Program-made: the position numbers and the translations under genes
Notes under the pieces: generated by a model
The model's database searches: none
Seen by the model: the letters and a program-made list of their open reading frames with translations, nothing else
What the model was told of the DNA's origin: nothing
Part shown: positions 12,049 through 24,600 of the stretch, piece by piece
Layout of the letters: each line of letters starts with the position of its first letter
Numbering within the stretch: position 1 is the first letter of the stretch
From: Rhynchopus sp. YZ270_cl-10
Lineage: Eukaryota > Euglenozoa > Diplonemea > Diplonemida > Diplonemidae
Reading direction: 5' to 3'
NCBI GenBank assembly: GCA_964035575.1
Contig: OZ037839.1
Location: 1-64,000, forward strand
DNA length: 64,000 nucleotides

Positions 12049-12522
12049 ATGCCCAAAACCCAAAGGCAACAGCTGAAGCACGACATTGACACGTTTTTGG
12101 ACCTTCCTGTCACAGCTGGCCCTATAGAGCTATCCCTGCACAAGGCAGTGGTGGCTGTCCTCTACTGCGGAGGAATTAATGAATCCGTGTGTGCAACACT
12201 GCAATCCACTGCAATGACAAGTGACGATTATGGTGCCACATTCGAGTACAAGATCGGCGGGAAGCAAAAAAGATTCTCAATTCCAGTGGGAACTCCGGCT
12301 TACGATGCCGTTCACAACTATGTGAGCGTGCGTACGGGGTTCAAAAGCCCCTACTTCTTCCTGGAATGTGACGCCACAAAATGCTTTCTGAGAGACAGGA
12401 GGATGCCAGTGAAAGCAGTGCGCATGATCCTGCAAAGAATGGCTGTTACCGTAGGAACTAATCCTGCAGGGTACCGTCTAAGCGACCTCCGCATGATGAG
12501 CATGACGCGCAGGCCGTACTAA
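12049..12522 (+). CDS. Hypothetical protein, possible tyrosine-recombinase relic
   Basis: A 157-residue frame starting MPKTQRQQLKHD and not part of a repeat. I do not recognise it with confidence. The order of a hydrophobic helix with GGINES, a basic beta-strand pair (KIGGKQKRFSIPV), a helix (AVHNYV) and a C-terminal GYRLSDLR segment loosely recalls the catalytic fold of tyrosine recombinases (GxRxSE, then K, then HxLR). The expected Arg and His residues are not clearly in place, and no catalytic Tyr is obvious. It lies between transposon debris and a satellite, so a degraded mobile-element gene is more likely than a host gene. Confidence 0.35.
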   Translation: MPKTQRQQLKHDIDTFLDLPVTAGPIELSLHKAVVAVLYCGGINESVCATLQSTAMTSDDYGATFEYKIGGKQKRFSIPVGTPAYDAVHNYVSVRTGFKSPYFFLECDATKCFLRDRRMPVKAVRMILQRMAVTVGTNPAGYRLSDLRMMSMTRRPY

Positions 12523-12614
12523 ATATTTTTTTCTACCATGTCATCTCTCTCTTTAAATAAAAGAAATAGCAATACGTTTGTGGGGTGTGGGTTTCTAGGG
12601 TTTCGGGTTTTTTC

Positions 12615-12725
12615 GTAGTAGTAGTATTTTAAAGTGTCTTCAATATTTTGGTAGTAGTAGTATTTTAAAGCGTCTTGAATTTTTTGGTAGTGGTAGTATG
12701 CAGGTATTTTAAAACATCTTCAATC
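12615..12725 (+). repeat. 36-bp tandem repeat, three copies
   Basis: Three diverged units containing GTAGTAGTAGTATTTTAAAG followed by a TCTTCAAT-type tail. The rest of 12,523-13,004 is AT-rich and I see no gene in it. Confidence 0.7.
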
Positions 12726-13004
12726 CGAAAAAAAAGAGCAATAAAAACAAAACAAAAAAAAAGAGAAAAATGTCACAACAAAAACAAAGAAAAGAATCTA
12801 TATATTTTTTTCCTTTTTTACAAAACATTTTACCCCTCCCAAATGACACACATCACAACAGAGTAGTAACAATATGTTAGAGTAAAATGAAATGGAAAAG
12901 GTGAGACAGCATATTAGATAGTTGTAATCTAACATAATTACGCTTCAGGCACACCAGCCTGCTATCACACACACCAGCTAGATAACGATGGTTGCTCACT
13001 TCTC

Positions 13005-13757
13005 GTGCGGGTTTGCGGGTTTGCGGGTTTGCGGGTTTGCGGGTTTGCGGGTTTGCGGGTTTGCGGGTTTGCGGGTTTGCGGGTTTGCGGGTTTGCGGGT
13101 TTGCGGGTTTGCGGGTTTGCGGGTTTGCGGGTTTGCGGGTTTGCGGGTTTGCGGGTTTGCGGGTTTGCGGGTTTGCGGGTTTGCGGGTTTGCGGGTTTGC
13201 GGGTTTGCGGGTTTGCGGGTTTGCGGGTTTGCGGGTTTGCGGGTTTGCGGGTTTGCGGGTTTGCGGGTTTGCGGGTTTGCGGGTTTGCGGGTTTGCGGGT
13301 TTGCGGGTTTGCGGGTTTGCGGGTTTGCGGGTTTGCGGGTTTGCGGGTTTGCGGGTTTGCGGGTTTGCGGGTTTGCGGGTTTGCGGGTTTGCGGGTTGCG
13401 GGTTTGCGGGTTTGCGGGTTTGCGGGTTTGCGGGTTTGCGGGTTTGCGGGTTTGCGGGTTTGCGGGTTTGCGGGTTTGCGGGTTTGCGGGTTTGCGGGTT
13501 TGCGGGTTTGCGGGTTTGCGGGTTTACGGGTTTACGGGTTTACGGGTTTGCGAGTTTGCGGGTTTGCGGGTTTGCGGGTTTGCGGGTTTGCGGGTTTGCG
13601 GGTTTGCGGGTTTGCGGGTTTGCGGGTTTGCGGGTTTGCGGGTTTGCGGGTTTGCGGGTTTGCGGGTTTGCGGGTTTGCGGGTTTGCGGGTTTGCGGGTT
13701 TGCGGGTTTGCGGGTTTGCGGGTTTGCGGGTTTGCGGGTTTACGGGTTTGCGGGTTT
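13005..13757 (+). repeat. TTTGCGGG satellite, second array
   Basis: About 94 units of TTTGCGGG in the same orientation as the first array. One 7-bp unit lies near 13,392, with three consecutive TTTACGGG units and a TTTGCGAG unit near 13,525-13,555. The left flank enters through CTCGTGCGGG. Confidence 0.97.
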
Positions 13758-14310
13758 CTAGTTATTACGGGTTTGAGGGGTACAAAATGGCGACGCTGCA
13801 GGATTGCTGGATCGCGTGGTCCCAGTATTTCTGATAATACACTCCGGTAGATTGGGGCCCAAAAACGACGTAATGTACTGGGTTTGGATGTTAGCATTTT
13901 CTGAAGATACCTAAAATGGGTGCGGCATTTCACGGCTATTTTTGTGAAGGAATTGACGATATTTTGTGGTTCTAAGGTGTGTGTATTGTATGTGACGAAA
14001 ATTTCAAAATGTGACATAAGTATGAAATATGGCCAGTATGCCCATAAAATGAGGCCATTGCAACCCTGGAGGACCACATTGGACATATTGGGCCAAATTT
14101 AGGTGTGTAAGTGTATCGGCTTTAAAATATTTTTTTTCGTGATTTTTGGGGTCATTTTTTGGCTGGGAAAATTGGGCCACATTTAACCACAACTACTCAA
14201 AACATCAAATCTGTGGCTTTAATGGACTGATTGGGCGTTTTTATGACCTGGACATGGGGGTCAGATACCATTTTAGACATGTTAAAAATTGGTCAGAAGA
14301 CCCTGAGAGA
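13758..14310. other. Unique sequence between satellites
   Basis: No credible gene. The stretch holds a low-repeat segment (from ATGGCGACGCTGCAGG near 13,788) and then grades into diverged copies of the ~349-bp satellite. Confidence 0.5.
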
Positions 14311-16085
14311 AGAACCAAGGTCAAATTGACCTTGAGTACTGGGTCAAATTTGTGTGGGAAAAATGCCCAGTACATAATTGTTGATGCGCAAAAGTGCAAA
14401 ATTCCTTCAGCAATGGCTTCATATGACATTTCCATAACCTGGACATGGGGGTCAGACTCCACTTTTGACCACCTAAAATTTGGTCATACACATGTATGAG
14501 ACCCCAAAAACCAGGATTTTGACCAAAAAATTTTTCCCAGCAATTTTTGCCTACAAAAAATCGAAAAAAAAATTTTTTGATTTTGGCTCTCCGGAGTCTG
14601 TGCGTGCTGTGGTGGGGTCAATTTGCGCTGAGAAATGGGTATTTTTGACCTAAAATGCATGGATCAGTTTTTTCATGATTTTTGGTGTTTTTGGGTTTTG
14701 TGTGGGTTTTTTGGTCAGTACCTAATTTCTGATGCTCAAAAGTACAAAATTCCTTCGGCAATGGCTTCATAGGACATTTCCATAACCTGGACATGGGGGT
14801 CAGACTCCACTTTTGACCACCTGAAATTTGGTCATACACATGTATGAGACCCAAAAACCAGGATTTTTGACCAAAAAAAATTTTCCCACCAATTTTTGCC
14901 TACAAAAAATCGAAAAAAAAAAATTTTGATTTTGGCTCTCCGGAGTCTGTGCGTGCAGTGATGGGGTCAATTTGCGCTGAGAAATGGGTATTTTTGACCT
15001 AAAATGCATGTATCAGTTTTTACATGATTTTTGGTGTTTTTGGGGTTTTAGGTGGGTTTTTTGGTCAGTACCTAATTTCTGATGCTCAAAAGTACAAAAT
15101 TCCTTCGACAATCGCTTCATAGGACATTTCCATAACCTGGACATGGGGGTCAGACTCAACTTTTGACCACCTAAAATTTGGTAATACACATGTGTGAGAC
15201 CCCAAAAACCAGGATTTTGACCAAAAAATTTTTCCCAGCAATTTTTGCCTACAAAAAATCGAAAAAAAATATTTTTGATTTTGGGTCTCCGGAGTCTGTG
15301 TGTGCTGTGATGGGGTCAATTTGCGCTGAGAAATGGGTATTTTTGACCTAAAATGCATGTATCAGTTTTTACATGATTTTTGGTGTTTTGGGGGTTTTAG
15401 GTGGGTTTTTTGGTCAGTACATAATGTGCAATGCTCAAAAGTACAAAATTCCTTCGACAATCGCTTCATAGGACATTTCCATAACCTGAACATGGGGGTC
15501 AGACACCACATTAGAGCAGCTAAAATTTGGTCATACACACGTATGAGACCCCAAAAACCAGGATTTTGACCAAAAAATTTTTCCCAGCAATTTTTGCCTA
15601 CAAAAAATCGAAAAAAAAAATTTTTGATTTTGGCTCTCCGGAGTCTGTGTGTGCTGTGATGGGGTCAATTTGCGCTGAGAAATGGGTATTTTTGACCTAA
15701 AATTCATGTTTCAGTTTTTACATGTTTTTTGGTGTTTTTGGGGTATTGTGTGGGTTTTTTGGTCAGTACATAATGTGCAATGCTCAAAAGTACCAAATTC
15801 CTTCGCAATGGCTTCATAGGACATTTCCATAACCTGGACATGGGGGTCAGACACCACTTTTGACCACCTGAAAATTGGTCATACACATGTATGATACCCC
15901 AAAAACCAGGATTTTTGACCAAAAAATTTTCCAAGCAATTTTTGCCTACAAAAAATCAAAAAAAAAAAATTTTGATTTTGGGTCTCTGGAGTCTGTGCGT
16001 GCTGTGGTGGGGTCAATTTGCACTGAGAAATGGGTATTTTTGACTTAAAATGCATGTATCAGTTTTTACATGATTTTAGAAAACA
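14311..16085 (+). repeat. ~349-bp satellite
   Basis: Four to five tandem units. The landmark GGGGTCAATTTGCGCTGAGA occurs near 14,613, 14,963, 15,312 and 15,661, with a one-base variant near 16,009, giving a spacing of 348-350 bp. Other fixed blocks in each unit are CCATAACCTGGACATGGGGG, CAATTTTTGCCTACAAAAAA and CTCCGGAGTCTGTG. The first unit is strongly diverged. Short frames repeating in each unit are artefacts. Pieces of the unit also occur near 34,310-34,610, 52,546-52,578 and, inverted, 61,165-61,220. Confidence 0.93.
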
Positions 16086-16865
16086 GAAAACCACCATATT
16101 TTTGACATTGATGACAGGCTTCCCAGCACAAGTCAGTATTTAGAACAGTGTCGTTGTTCATTGGAAGCACAACGATTATCGCTTGCCACACAACTTTGTC
16201 AAACATGGGAAGTCTCAAAATAAACGTGCCTTCCTTACGTTAAGATGTGTGGAAAATAGCCAAGCACACAAGTACCATTATTTTGACACTGGTAGCAGTC
16301 TTCCCCGGAGATGATAGTAAATAACATTGTGCAAACTGTGCAAACTTTCTTATAGTCATGCAAACCTGAAAAATTAATAGCGGCGGAGCAACCACACCAC
16401 AACCAGACAAGCTTGCTACATGTTGGCGAGCTTTCTTATCCCTGTGAGTAATTTTGCGGCGGATCCAAACAGCTTAACAACCACAGTCTCTTATGTGTCA
16501 ATATTAGCGGCGGAGCAAAATATCCTTCCTTAAACACACTGCTAAACTGCTAAATTTAGCAGTTTTTGTCCAAATATTTAGTGGGTAAATCCTGCTACAT
16601 TTCAGTGACCTTTTCTGATAATCTTTTACTGTATCAGTCATGTCAGCAGCATGTATCAATAATTCGCGGCGTAGCAACGTGCCTCAAAACTACATCCTCC
16701 CTCATTTTTTCGACTTTTCCGTGTCATTTCAGGTTTTCTATGAATGAATAGGCACATCATTTCTGCATTTGCTGAATGATACTAATCTTTTCAACATTAA
16801 TTCGCGGCGGAGCCATATACCTCACAACCACACCATCCTGCCACATTTTAGCGAGCTTTCTTCTA
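16086..16865. other. Noncoding region with recurrent GCGGCGGAGC motif
   Basis: No gene seen. A GCGGCGGAGC-like motif recurs five times (near 16,380, 16,455, 16,506, 16,664 and 16,804). Several copies are followed by CTGCTACATTT and GCGAGCTTTCTT. A pair of diverged segments containing ATTTTTGACA and AGTCTTCCC lies at 16,090-16,310. Confidence 0.55.
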
Positions 16866-17781
16866 GTGCGGGTTTGCGGGTTTGCGGGTTTGCGGGTTTG
16901 CGGGTTTGCGGGTTTGCGGGTTTGCGGGTTTGCGGGTTTGCGGGTTTGCGGGTTTGCGGGTTTGCGGGTTTGCGGGTTTGCGGGTTTGCGGGTTTGCGGG
17001 TTTGCGGGTTTGCGGGTTTGCGGGTTTGCGGGTTTGCGGGTTTGCGGGTTTGCGGGTTTGCGGGTTTGCGGGTTTGCGGGTTTGCGGGTTTGCGGGTTTG
17101 CGGGTTTGCGGGTTTGCGGGTTTGCGGGTTTGCGGGTTTGCGGGTTTGCGGGTTTACGGGTTTGCGGGTTTGCGGTTTGCGGGTTTGCGGGTTTGCGGGT
17201 TTGCGGGTTTGCGGGTTTGCGGGTTTGCGGGTTTGCGGGTTTGCGGGTTTGCGGGTTTGCGGGTTTACGGGTTTGCGGGTTTGCGGGTTTGCGGGTTTGC
17301 GGGTTTGCGGGTTTACGGGTTTACGGGTTTGCGGGTTTGCGGGTTTGCGGGTTTGCGGGTTTGCGGGTTTGCGGGTTTGCGGGTTTACGGGTTTGCGGGT
17401 TTGCGGGTTTGCGGGTTTGCGGGTTTGCGGGTTTGCGGGTTTACGGGTTTGCGGGTTTGCGGTTTGCGGGTTTGCGGGTTTGCGGGTTTGCGGGTTTGCG
17501 GGTTTGCGGGTTTGCGGGTTTGCGGGTTTGCGGGTTTACGGGTTTGCGGGTTTGCGGGTTTGCGGGTTTGCGGGTTTGCGGGTTTACGGGTTTACGGGTT
17601 TGCGGGTTTGCGGGTTTGCGGGTTTGCGGGTTTGCGGGTTTGCGGGTTTGCGGGTTTACGGGTTTGCGGGTTTGCGGGTTTGCGGGTTTGCGGGTTTACG
17701 GGTTTGCGGGTTTGCGGGTTTGCGGGTTTGCGGGTTTGCGGGTTTGCGGGTTTGCGGGTTTGCGGGTTTACGGGTTTGCGG
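16866..17781 (+). repeat. TTTGCGGG satellite, third array with TTTACGGG pattern
   Basis: About 114 units. TTTACGGG variants occur at 17153, 17264, 17312, 17320, 17384, 17440, 17535, 17583, 17591, 17655, 17695 and 17767. Two 7-bp units (TTTGCGG) lie at 17,169 and 17,456. After each 7-bp unit the variants recur with spacings 48, 8 and 64 bp, which shows an internal duplication of roughly 280 bp. Confidence 0.95.
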
Positions 17782-17783
17782 AA

Positions 17784-17911
17784 TAAAGTGCCCTTGTCTG
17801 GACATCTAGCTGTTTACATACTCGCTTGACTAGTAAGTACCCCCTCTGTCACTGGATGTAGATAAAAAAAAGCGACGAAAAAAGCGAGCCTAGGGCTAAG
17901 TTGAACAACAC

Positions 17912-17978
<67 letters not shown>

Positions 17979-18032
17979 CGATTTCGTCTTAACATAGTTT
18001 TTTGTGTTTTTTTTTTTTTTTTTTTTTTTTTT

Positions 18033-18069
<37 letters not shown>

Positions 18070-18184
18070 GTGTTGTTCAACTTAGCCCTAGGCTCGCTTT
18101 TTTTATCTACATCCAGTGACAGAGGGGGTACTTACTAGTCAAGCGAGTATGTAAACAGCTAGATGTCCAGACAAGGGCACTTTA
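17784..18184. repeat. Long inverted repeat with poly-A/poly-T inner arms
   Basis: The left arm (17,784-17,912) and right arm (18,069-18,184) are reverse complements, running from TAAAGTGCCCTTGTCTGGAC through CTAGCTGTTTACATACTCGC to GTTGAACAACACC. They differ by one 12-bp tandem insertion in the left arm near 17,870. The arms continue as poly-A on the left and poly-T on the right, around a ~30-nt centre. The structure starts two bases after the end of the TTTGCGGG array. Confidence 0.95.
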
Positions 18185-18600
18185 CTATTGTACTGGCAAG
18201 ACAGTGCCTGAAAACACAGTTAGTGGCACTAAAATAGAAAGCATGTGGGACAACTACAACCAACACTTCCCTGCAAATAAGCAAAAGGGTAGTATGTGAG
18301 TGCAATTTTTCCCAAAAGGAAAAGGGGAGGGGATGGGACGGGAGGGTTGCTCTGTCTACCGGTGTAGTTTTATTTTGCTTTGTCTTGGGGAGGGGAGGGG
18401 AGGAGAAGGAGGGGATTGAGTGAGCCGTTTCCTCTGTAACACACAAACAAATAAAAAGGAAGTTCCATAATCTTTTTAGTAGTTTTCTTTTTGGTGAAAA
18501 TTTTTGAGAACTTCAGTAAGTGTGACCTGACCCGACTGACTGACACCCAAAGGGGAAAACAACAATAACGCACAACAAAATCAACAACAACAATGGTGGG
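18185..18600. other. Intergenic, no gene recognised
   Basis: Contains short purine-rich runs such as GGGGAGGGGAGGGG and no credible reading frame. It probably lies between the inverted repeat and the 3' end of the retrotransposon. Confidence 0.4.
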
Positions 18601-21600
18601 TCTCGTGCTTACCTGTGGTGGTTTTGAAAAATGAAAAATTGAAATTGACCTTCACAAGGTAAAAATGAAAAACTAAAGGAGTGAAAAAAGGAACTCAAAG
18701 GACAAGAGTTCTGTACAAACTCTACTCTACTGCACAATCTATAAAAGTGGCCCAATGGCTCCTGATGCCACTGGCCTGGCTCTTAGACAGGTCTTACTCC
18801 GAGACTGCCCTCTACCCTCAGAGCCTCGTCCAAGGGGTAAGGGCCGTCGCTGGGGTAGACCCGTCCTAGCCAGCAGCCAACCAAAAATATTAACAAATAG
18901 GAAGGGGGGCGGAAAGGGGGGAAAGGGGGGGCAAACCCCAAAGGATGAAAAGAACCAAATAACAAAATAAAAAGGGTTAAAAATAAACATGGGGCAAACT
19001 GTCATTCTCTACACGCTTCTACACACACACTCTCACCCTCTAACTCTCTAACTCTCTAATTCTTTTTATTCCCCTTTTTCCCCTTCCTTCCTCCGCTCTG
19101 TCTCCCCTTCTGTCCACCACCGCGACCATTGCGCCCTCTCTGCACCTCCTGGGGCGAGAGCACATGCTGCGTCGCTTGTGCCACTGCGTCGGTGAACACG
19201 TTCGACGTGTTGGACCTACCCTGAGCTGCATGGCGCTGGGGTCCTTTGGGAGCTGGGGAAGGAGCAGGTTGGGCGGAGGAGGTTGCATTGCCACGGCCTG
19301 CCGATGAGGAGGAGGAAGAAGTGGAGACTGCAGGTTGGGCGATGGAGGTTGTAGTGCCACGGCCTGCAGAGGTGGAGGAAGAAGAAGAAGAAGAGGAGGC
19401 TTGAGGTTGTCGGCCTATTCCCTCTCGAGCCGCTCGTGCCTCATTCTCCCTCCTTGTACTCTCCGCTGCAAAGGCCTGCCCCCTACTGCTCCGGTTGTCC
19501 GTCAGGGCATGCAACGTCGACTTTGCCTTGCACTTTTCCTTAACCGACCACTCATGCAAACCCACCACCTTCATCACCTCATACCACTGAGTGAAAGTAG
19601 CGGTAGAGAGGGGGAGTGACAACAAGGGTCTGCCATCCTGTTTCTCTCCCTGACGGTAGTGGAACAGGGAGATCCACTTCGTCACAGAAGAAGGCACCGG
19701 CGACCCCATGGTGAGGCACGGGAAAAGACCCCCCCTCTCCGTCCGCTCCTCCTCCGTCCACATCCAAGCCTCGCTCTGCGCCCTCAGCAATTCCCTCACC
19801 CTCGCTTGCTTCTTCTGGTCAGGGATGCCTTCCACTGACAGAGAATGCGAGCGATCCGCCCCCTCCATCGCGGTGTCGAGGTCCTCCTCCTGCTCCTGCT
19901 CATCATCATCCATCTCCTCCACCTTCACACGCACCTCGGTGTCTGCCGCCTCGGCCTGTCGCCCCACCTCCTCCTCCAGCTGATCCCGAGAAGGGGTTCC
20001 CCAGCTGACCCTGCCTTCCCGAACGACGATGACCGCGCTGGTCTTGCCCCAGGTATCGCAGTATCCGGCCTCCCCTGCTATCTTCCTAACCGCCTGACGG
20101 GCGACCACCGACTCCGGGCAATCACCGTCCCCCTCCCCGTTCCCACTCCACGGCTGCTGTGTCGCCCAGCAGTACAGGAACTCGCCCGGGCACGGAGAAG
20201 CACCTTGAGGACCAAAGAGAGCCATCCAGTCGCCGACACAGTCAGGTTCGAGTCCTTCAGGGTCGTCGCCCACCGCTCTCCGCACCGCATGGCAGGGGAG
20301 GAATAGCCGCCCTTCGCACACCACCCCAAAGCACCGCCCGTATGCCACCATGCGTTCCGCCTCCAGCTGTCGGGAGAGGTTCACCGCCGTCAACAACAGA
20401 GTGGTCGCCTTCTGCTCCGACTCATGCTTAGCTGCGATGGCGTAATGCCTCTCGCAGCGTTGCCTGTCATACTCCGCCCGGAGCGACTCTCCTGCTTCGG
20501 GGTGCCGATCGCAGTCTTCCAAGTACTGCGCATGCATCCTCTTCGCGTCCTCTGCGAGTTCCCGCTTGTGCCTGGCGGTCAGCTCCTCCACACGATGCCT
20601 GTCCGCCGCCTTCGCCTGGTCCAGACGCACATTCTGTTCCTCCAGGAAACGACTCAACTCCTGCTGGCGGTCGCCAAAAGTGCCCCGAAGCGCGGCCAAA
20701 TCCGGTCCCCACGACCGACGATGCTCCCGCCGTACCTCCAGGGCTTGCTGCCACGCGTCCGACGCACGCTGCAACGCTTCCTTCTTCTCCTGGTCCGCCT
20801 TTTGTTGTTGCTGCTTCTGCTGTTTCCGTTGCTTCTCGTGCTTCTGCTGCTTCTGTTCTGCCTGCTGCCCCTCTTCGCCCGCCATTGGCGTGTCTACCTC
20901 CTCGACGTCCTCGCCCTCGGGAGCTGGCACTGCTGGAGAAGGAGCCCGTTTAGGTGGTGGGTCTCCGCTCCCCTCCGCAGAGGCAGCCTGAGCCGGAACA
21001 TTCGAGTGCAAAAAAGACAGGGCACTGAAATATTCCGCCCTGCCAATTTGCGACAGAGGGCAGTGCTTGGACCCCTGAGCGCAGTGCAGACATGCCAAGC
21101 CACCACACGTGTGACAGCAGAAGTGTGCGTCCGACGCATCGAAGAGCTTGCTGCATTGTTCGCACTGCAGGAAAGTGTTCGACGCCTCCGCCTCCCTCGC
21201 TCCCACAAAAGCCATGGGGCGCTCTGACTGGCACTCCCCCTTACCACCTGTGGCCTCAAAAGACAGGATGTGCTGCTGCAGAGCCGGGTCCATGGTGAGG
21301 GGCTCGTAGTGTCCCGGGATACTGCCGGATCCATCTGCCGCATCCTGATCACCCGAGTGGAGGAGAAGGACCACTGCCTTAGGCCGTTTTCTTGGCACCA
21401 TCAGAGAAGGGCGGGCGAACTCGTTGAGGATGACCACAGATACCTCAAGAGCCTCCCCTGCCCCCGCCACTGCAATGGCATCCGCCCACGTACGCTGGTC
21501 TCCTCTGTCCCCACTCGTCATCAGCCGCTGCCAGACCCCAAAATTAGGGACAGCCGCACTCGACAGATCAGCGCGGCCCTGGACCTTCTTCACTGCCGCC

Positions 21601-24600
21601 TGGCGCAGACCCTCCACCGTCAAATCCGTGCGCCGGGTGGCGAAGAGCAAAGCCTCAAAAGCACAGTCCCCCGCCACAAACGACCAAGTCACCTTCGAGG
21701 CTCCCAGCTTGGCCGCCTGCTCCGTCGCCCGAGGCCTCTGCGCTGCCGGGCACTCACGCAAAAACTCCCACTCACGCACCACATCGAGACCAGGCCCTTC
21801 CGGAATCACGGTGGCCGAATCGAACCTCCCGGTCCGCTTCCTCGGTGGCTCCACGTGGTCCGGCTTCACGTCCCTCTTGCGCTTCCCCTGCTGCTCCTCC
21901 GTTCGGTCTGCAGGACGACTCATATCGTCGTCAGGGTTCGCATCGTCACAGAGAGGTTCCACGGCCCCTGCACTGCGGCGTCCAAACCGGTCCATGTCCT
22001 CTGCAGACGGTGCCACATCTACCTCCACACACGGCTCCCGCTTCAGGGTGGCAATCCCTACACACATAGCACCCCGCTCCAGAAAGGAAGATGCGACCTT
22101 TTTCTGGTACGCCACCGCAATGCTCTCCCGGATGCGCAACTCTGCCGACCCTGTCAGGTGCGACGTCTGTCCCGTCGTCAGGCCTCCAAGCTGCGCAATC
22201 AAGAGGTTCGCCTCGTCGCCTGCACCCCCGAAGGCTTCAAACACAATAGGGGAGAACTTGGTATTGATCTTGTTCAAATCCCGCTCGTGCTTCTCCCGTT
22301 TGACCTGGCCCTGGTTCTTCGCCGACCAGCCCACAAACTTCGAGGCCCCTGTTCTGTAGGAAGGCAAGGTGGGGCACACGTGGGTGATGTCCAAACAACG
22401 AGGTCCATTTTCCGCCACTCCTACTGGGAGGTAGACGTCGCCTGGCCGCTTCTTCGACTCCAACTCCACTCGCACGGTCTCCTCCAAAGCAGGGTCCAAG
22501 CCCGCCCCTTGAGCAGCTCGGTACACCGAATCCCGCAAGGCGTTGTGGCGGGCGACGCGGTGTTTGGAGTAGGGGCAGCCAAAGGTGTGGTCGCCAAAGG
22601 AGTCCATGACAACCCTTTTCTGCCCCCCCTGACATGCCGAGCAAGTCGTTCCCTCCGCATGGATGGCCACCCCTAGTCGGAAACGGGTCACAACCGCAAA
22701 ATCCGCTGAAGACATCTGGTTCCTTGCTGAGGGTGTCGCCGTGAGGTACGTCCCGGAAAGCGGCAGGAGAAGGGACTTCATCCGTGCTCGGTCTCGCATG
22801 CAGAGCTGTTGCATCAACTTGTCTGCCTGGGCGTCAATCACCGCAGATGACAGACTCTGCTGCTCCAGGATCTTCTTCGGCTGGGCCCTGTCCACGTGAA
22901 ACGCCACCGGTACCCTGGAGTTGTACTCCTCAGCCGCGCTGTTCCATCTCTCCTCATCCCAGGTGAAGGCAGGGTCCAAGGCCTGCGACAGTTGCAGGTT
23001 CCCTGACTGAGAGGCGAGGGACGCAGCTGTCCGATGGTCCACGGTGCGACGGATACCCAGCCCCCCAAGCGCCACAGGAAGCGCCGCCTGCGCCCTTGCC
23101 AACTCCGGCAGCGCCCCATCCGGGTCATGCAGAAGCGCAGCCAGGCACCTGTCGATCAGGTCGTCAAAGGCCGTCAGGTACTCCGCGCACTGTGGGATCC
23201 CCCGCATGTAGAACACCATGCGGCAGTAGCCTTCGCAGTATCTCAGTACGTAGAAGGCTGCCTGGGAGTCCCCGAGGTCCACAAGGGCTTCCAGGTTGCG
23301 GCGGGAATCGTCCACCTTCTGGGCCATGTACTCCTCGCAGAAAGCCACAGACCCAATGGGGATGCCCAAGAAGTCGAACCCATCCACATCCAACAGCCGG
23401 AACCCGCCTTCACCCATGGCGTCCTGTCCACCCTCGTTCAACGTGAACCCCACGGCCTCGAGATCCTCCTTGGAGACGCCACCAGTGGAGATGAGCTCAC
23501 ACTTGTTCGCGTTCACCTCCAACCCCAGTTCGGAGCTACGAGTGCACAGAACCTGGTACGCCTCAAAAACCGCCTTAGGGGACCCCCGCAGAGAGCCGTC
23601 ATCGAGGTACCACAAAGTCCCATCCAGGCCTGGGTGCCCCTTCAGCTCTAGCGCCATCTGGTGGATGGTCAGGGAGAAGAGAAGCGGGCCCAAGGGATCT
23701 CCTTGTTGAGCTCCGCGCTGTGACCTTATGGTATCCCCACCATAAAACAGGCTGGAGGGCTCCAGGTAACACCATCGCACCCATGGGGCCAGCTCGGGGA
23801 GGTTCGCGTCGACCGCTCTTAGCATCGACAGGCGGTCTACGCAGTTGAACGCGTTACGGTAGTCAATTTTCAAAATGACTTTACCTTTTCCGCGGTTGCG
23901 CACGGCGTACTGCGAGATAACATCAGTCGCCACTGCCGCCCCCCTTGCCGTTGCCACCCCCACCTGGTTCCCTCGAAGAAGAAGCGTCCTAGCAGGCACC
24001 CGCACTCGCGCCGACAGAATCTTTCCCACCAGTCTGCGGAGAGTGTCCCCAACCGCAATCGGACGCACGTCCTCCTCCAGGCCCGGCCCCTTTGCAGGCT
24101 TCCGGAGAGCCACCAAGTTAGCGCCGGCGAAGAACTCAGCCACCTCCACTGGAGCATTTCCTCGTGCCAAAGACGTCAACACTGCGGCCAGCGCTGCCAA
24201 AGTGCCCTTAGCCCGCCTCTGTAGGCAAAGTGTACGAAGGTGCGCGCCCGTCACGTTCGAGGGACCCGCCGCCGATGACTTCGGCATGCTCCGCAGGGCC
24301 TTCATCACCTCCACCACTGTCACCGGTGGGACCTCCTGAGGCTGGGGCCAATCCGCCTGCTCCAGGGCCTTGGAGTCGGCAGCGGCTGGGTGCTTCGTCT
24401 GAAGCTTTTCCAGCGTCGCCGGTGTCTGTGGGGCGAGGCCGTCGCTGGTAGCGCAAGACATGGCCTGGCTCGGGAGTCCTGCTCTCGCTTTGGCGATGGT
24501 GCGCTTCCGTCTCCCTTCGTCAGTGTCCTCATCCGACCACCCAGAGGGCCTTGGCTTCCGCTCCTCTACCGTTTGCTCCCACAGGGCGACATACTGGCCA

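Noticed and set aside
18159-18970. Short frames between the inverted repeat and the LINE
   Set aside because: Low-complexity or purine-rich translations with no recognisable features.
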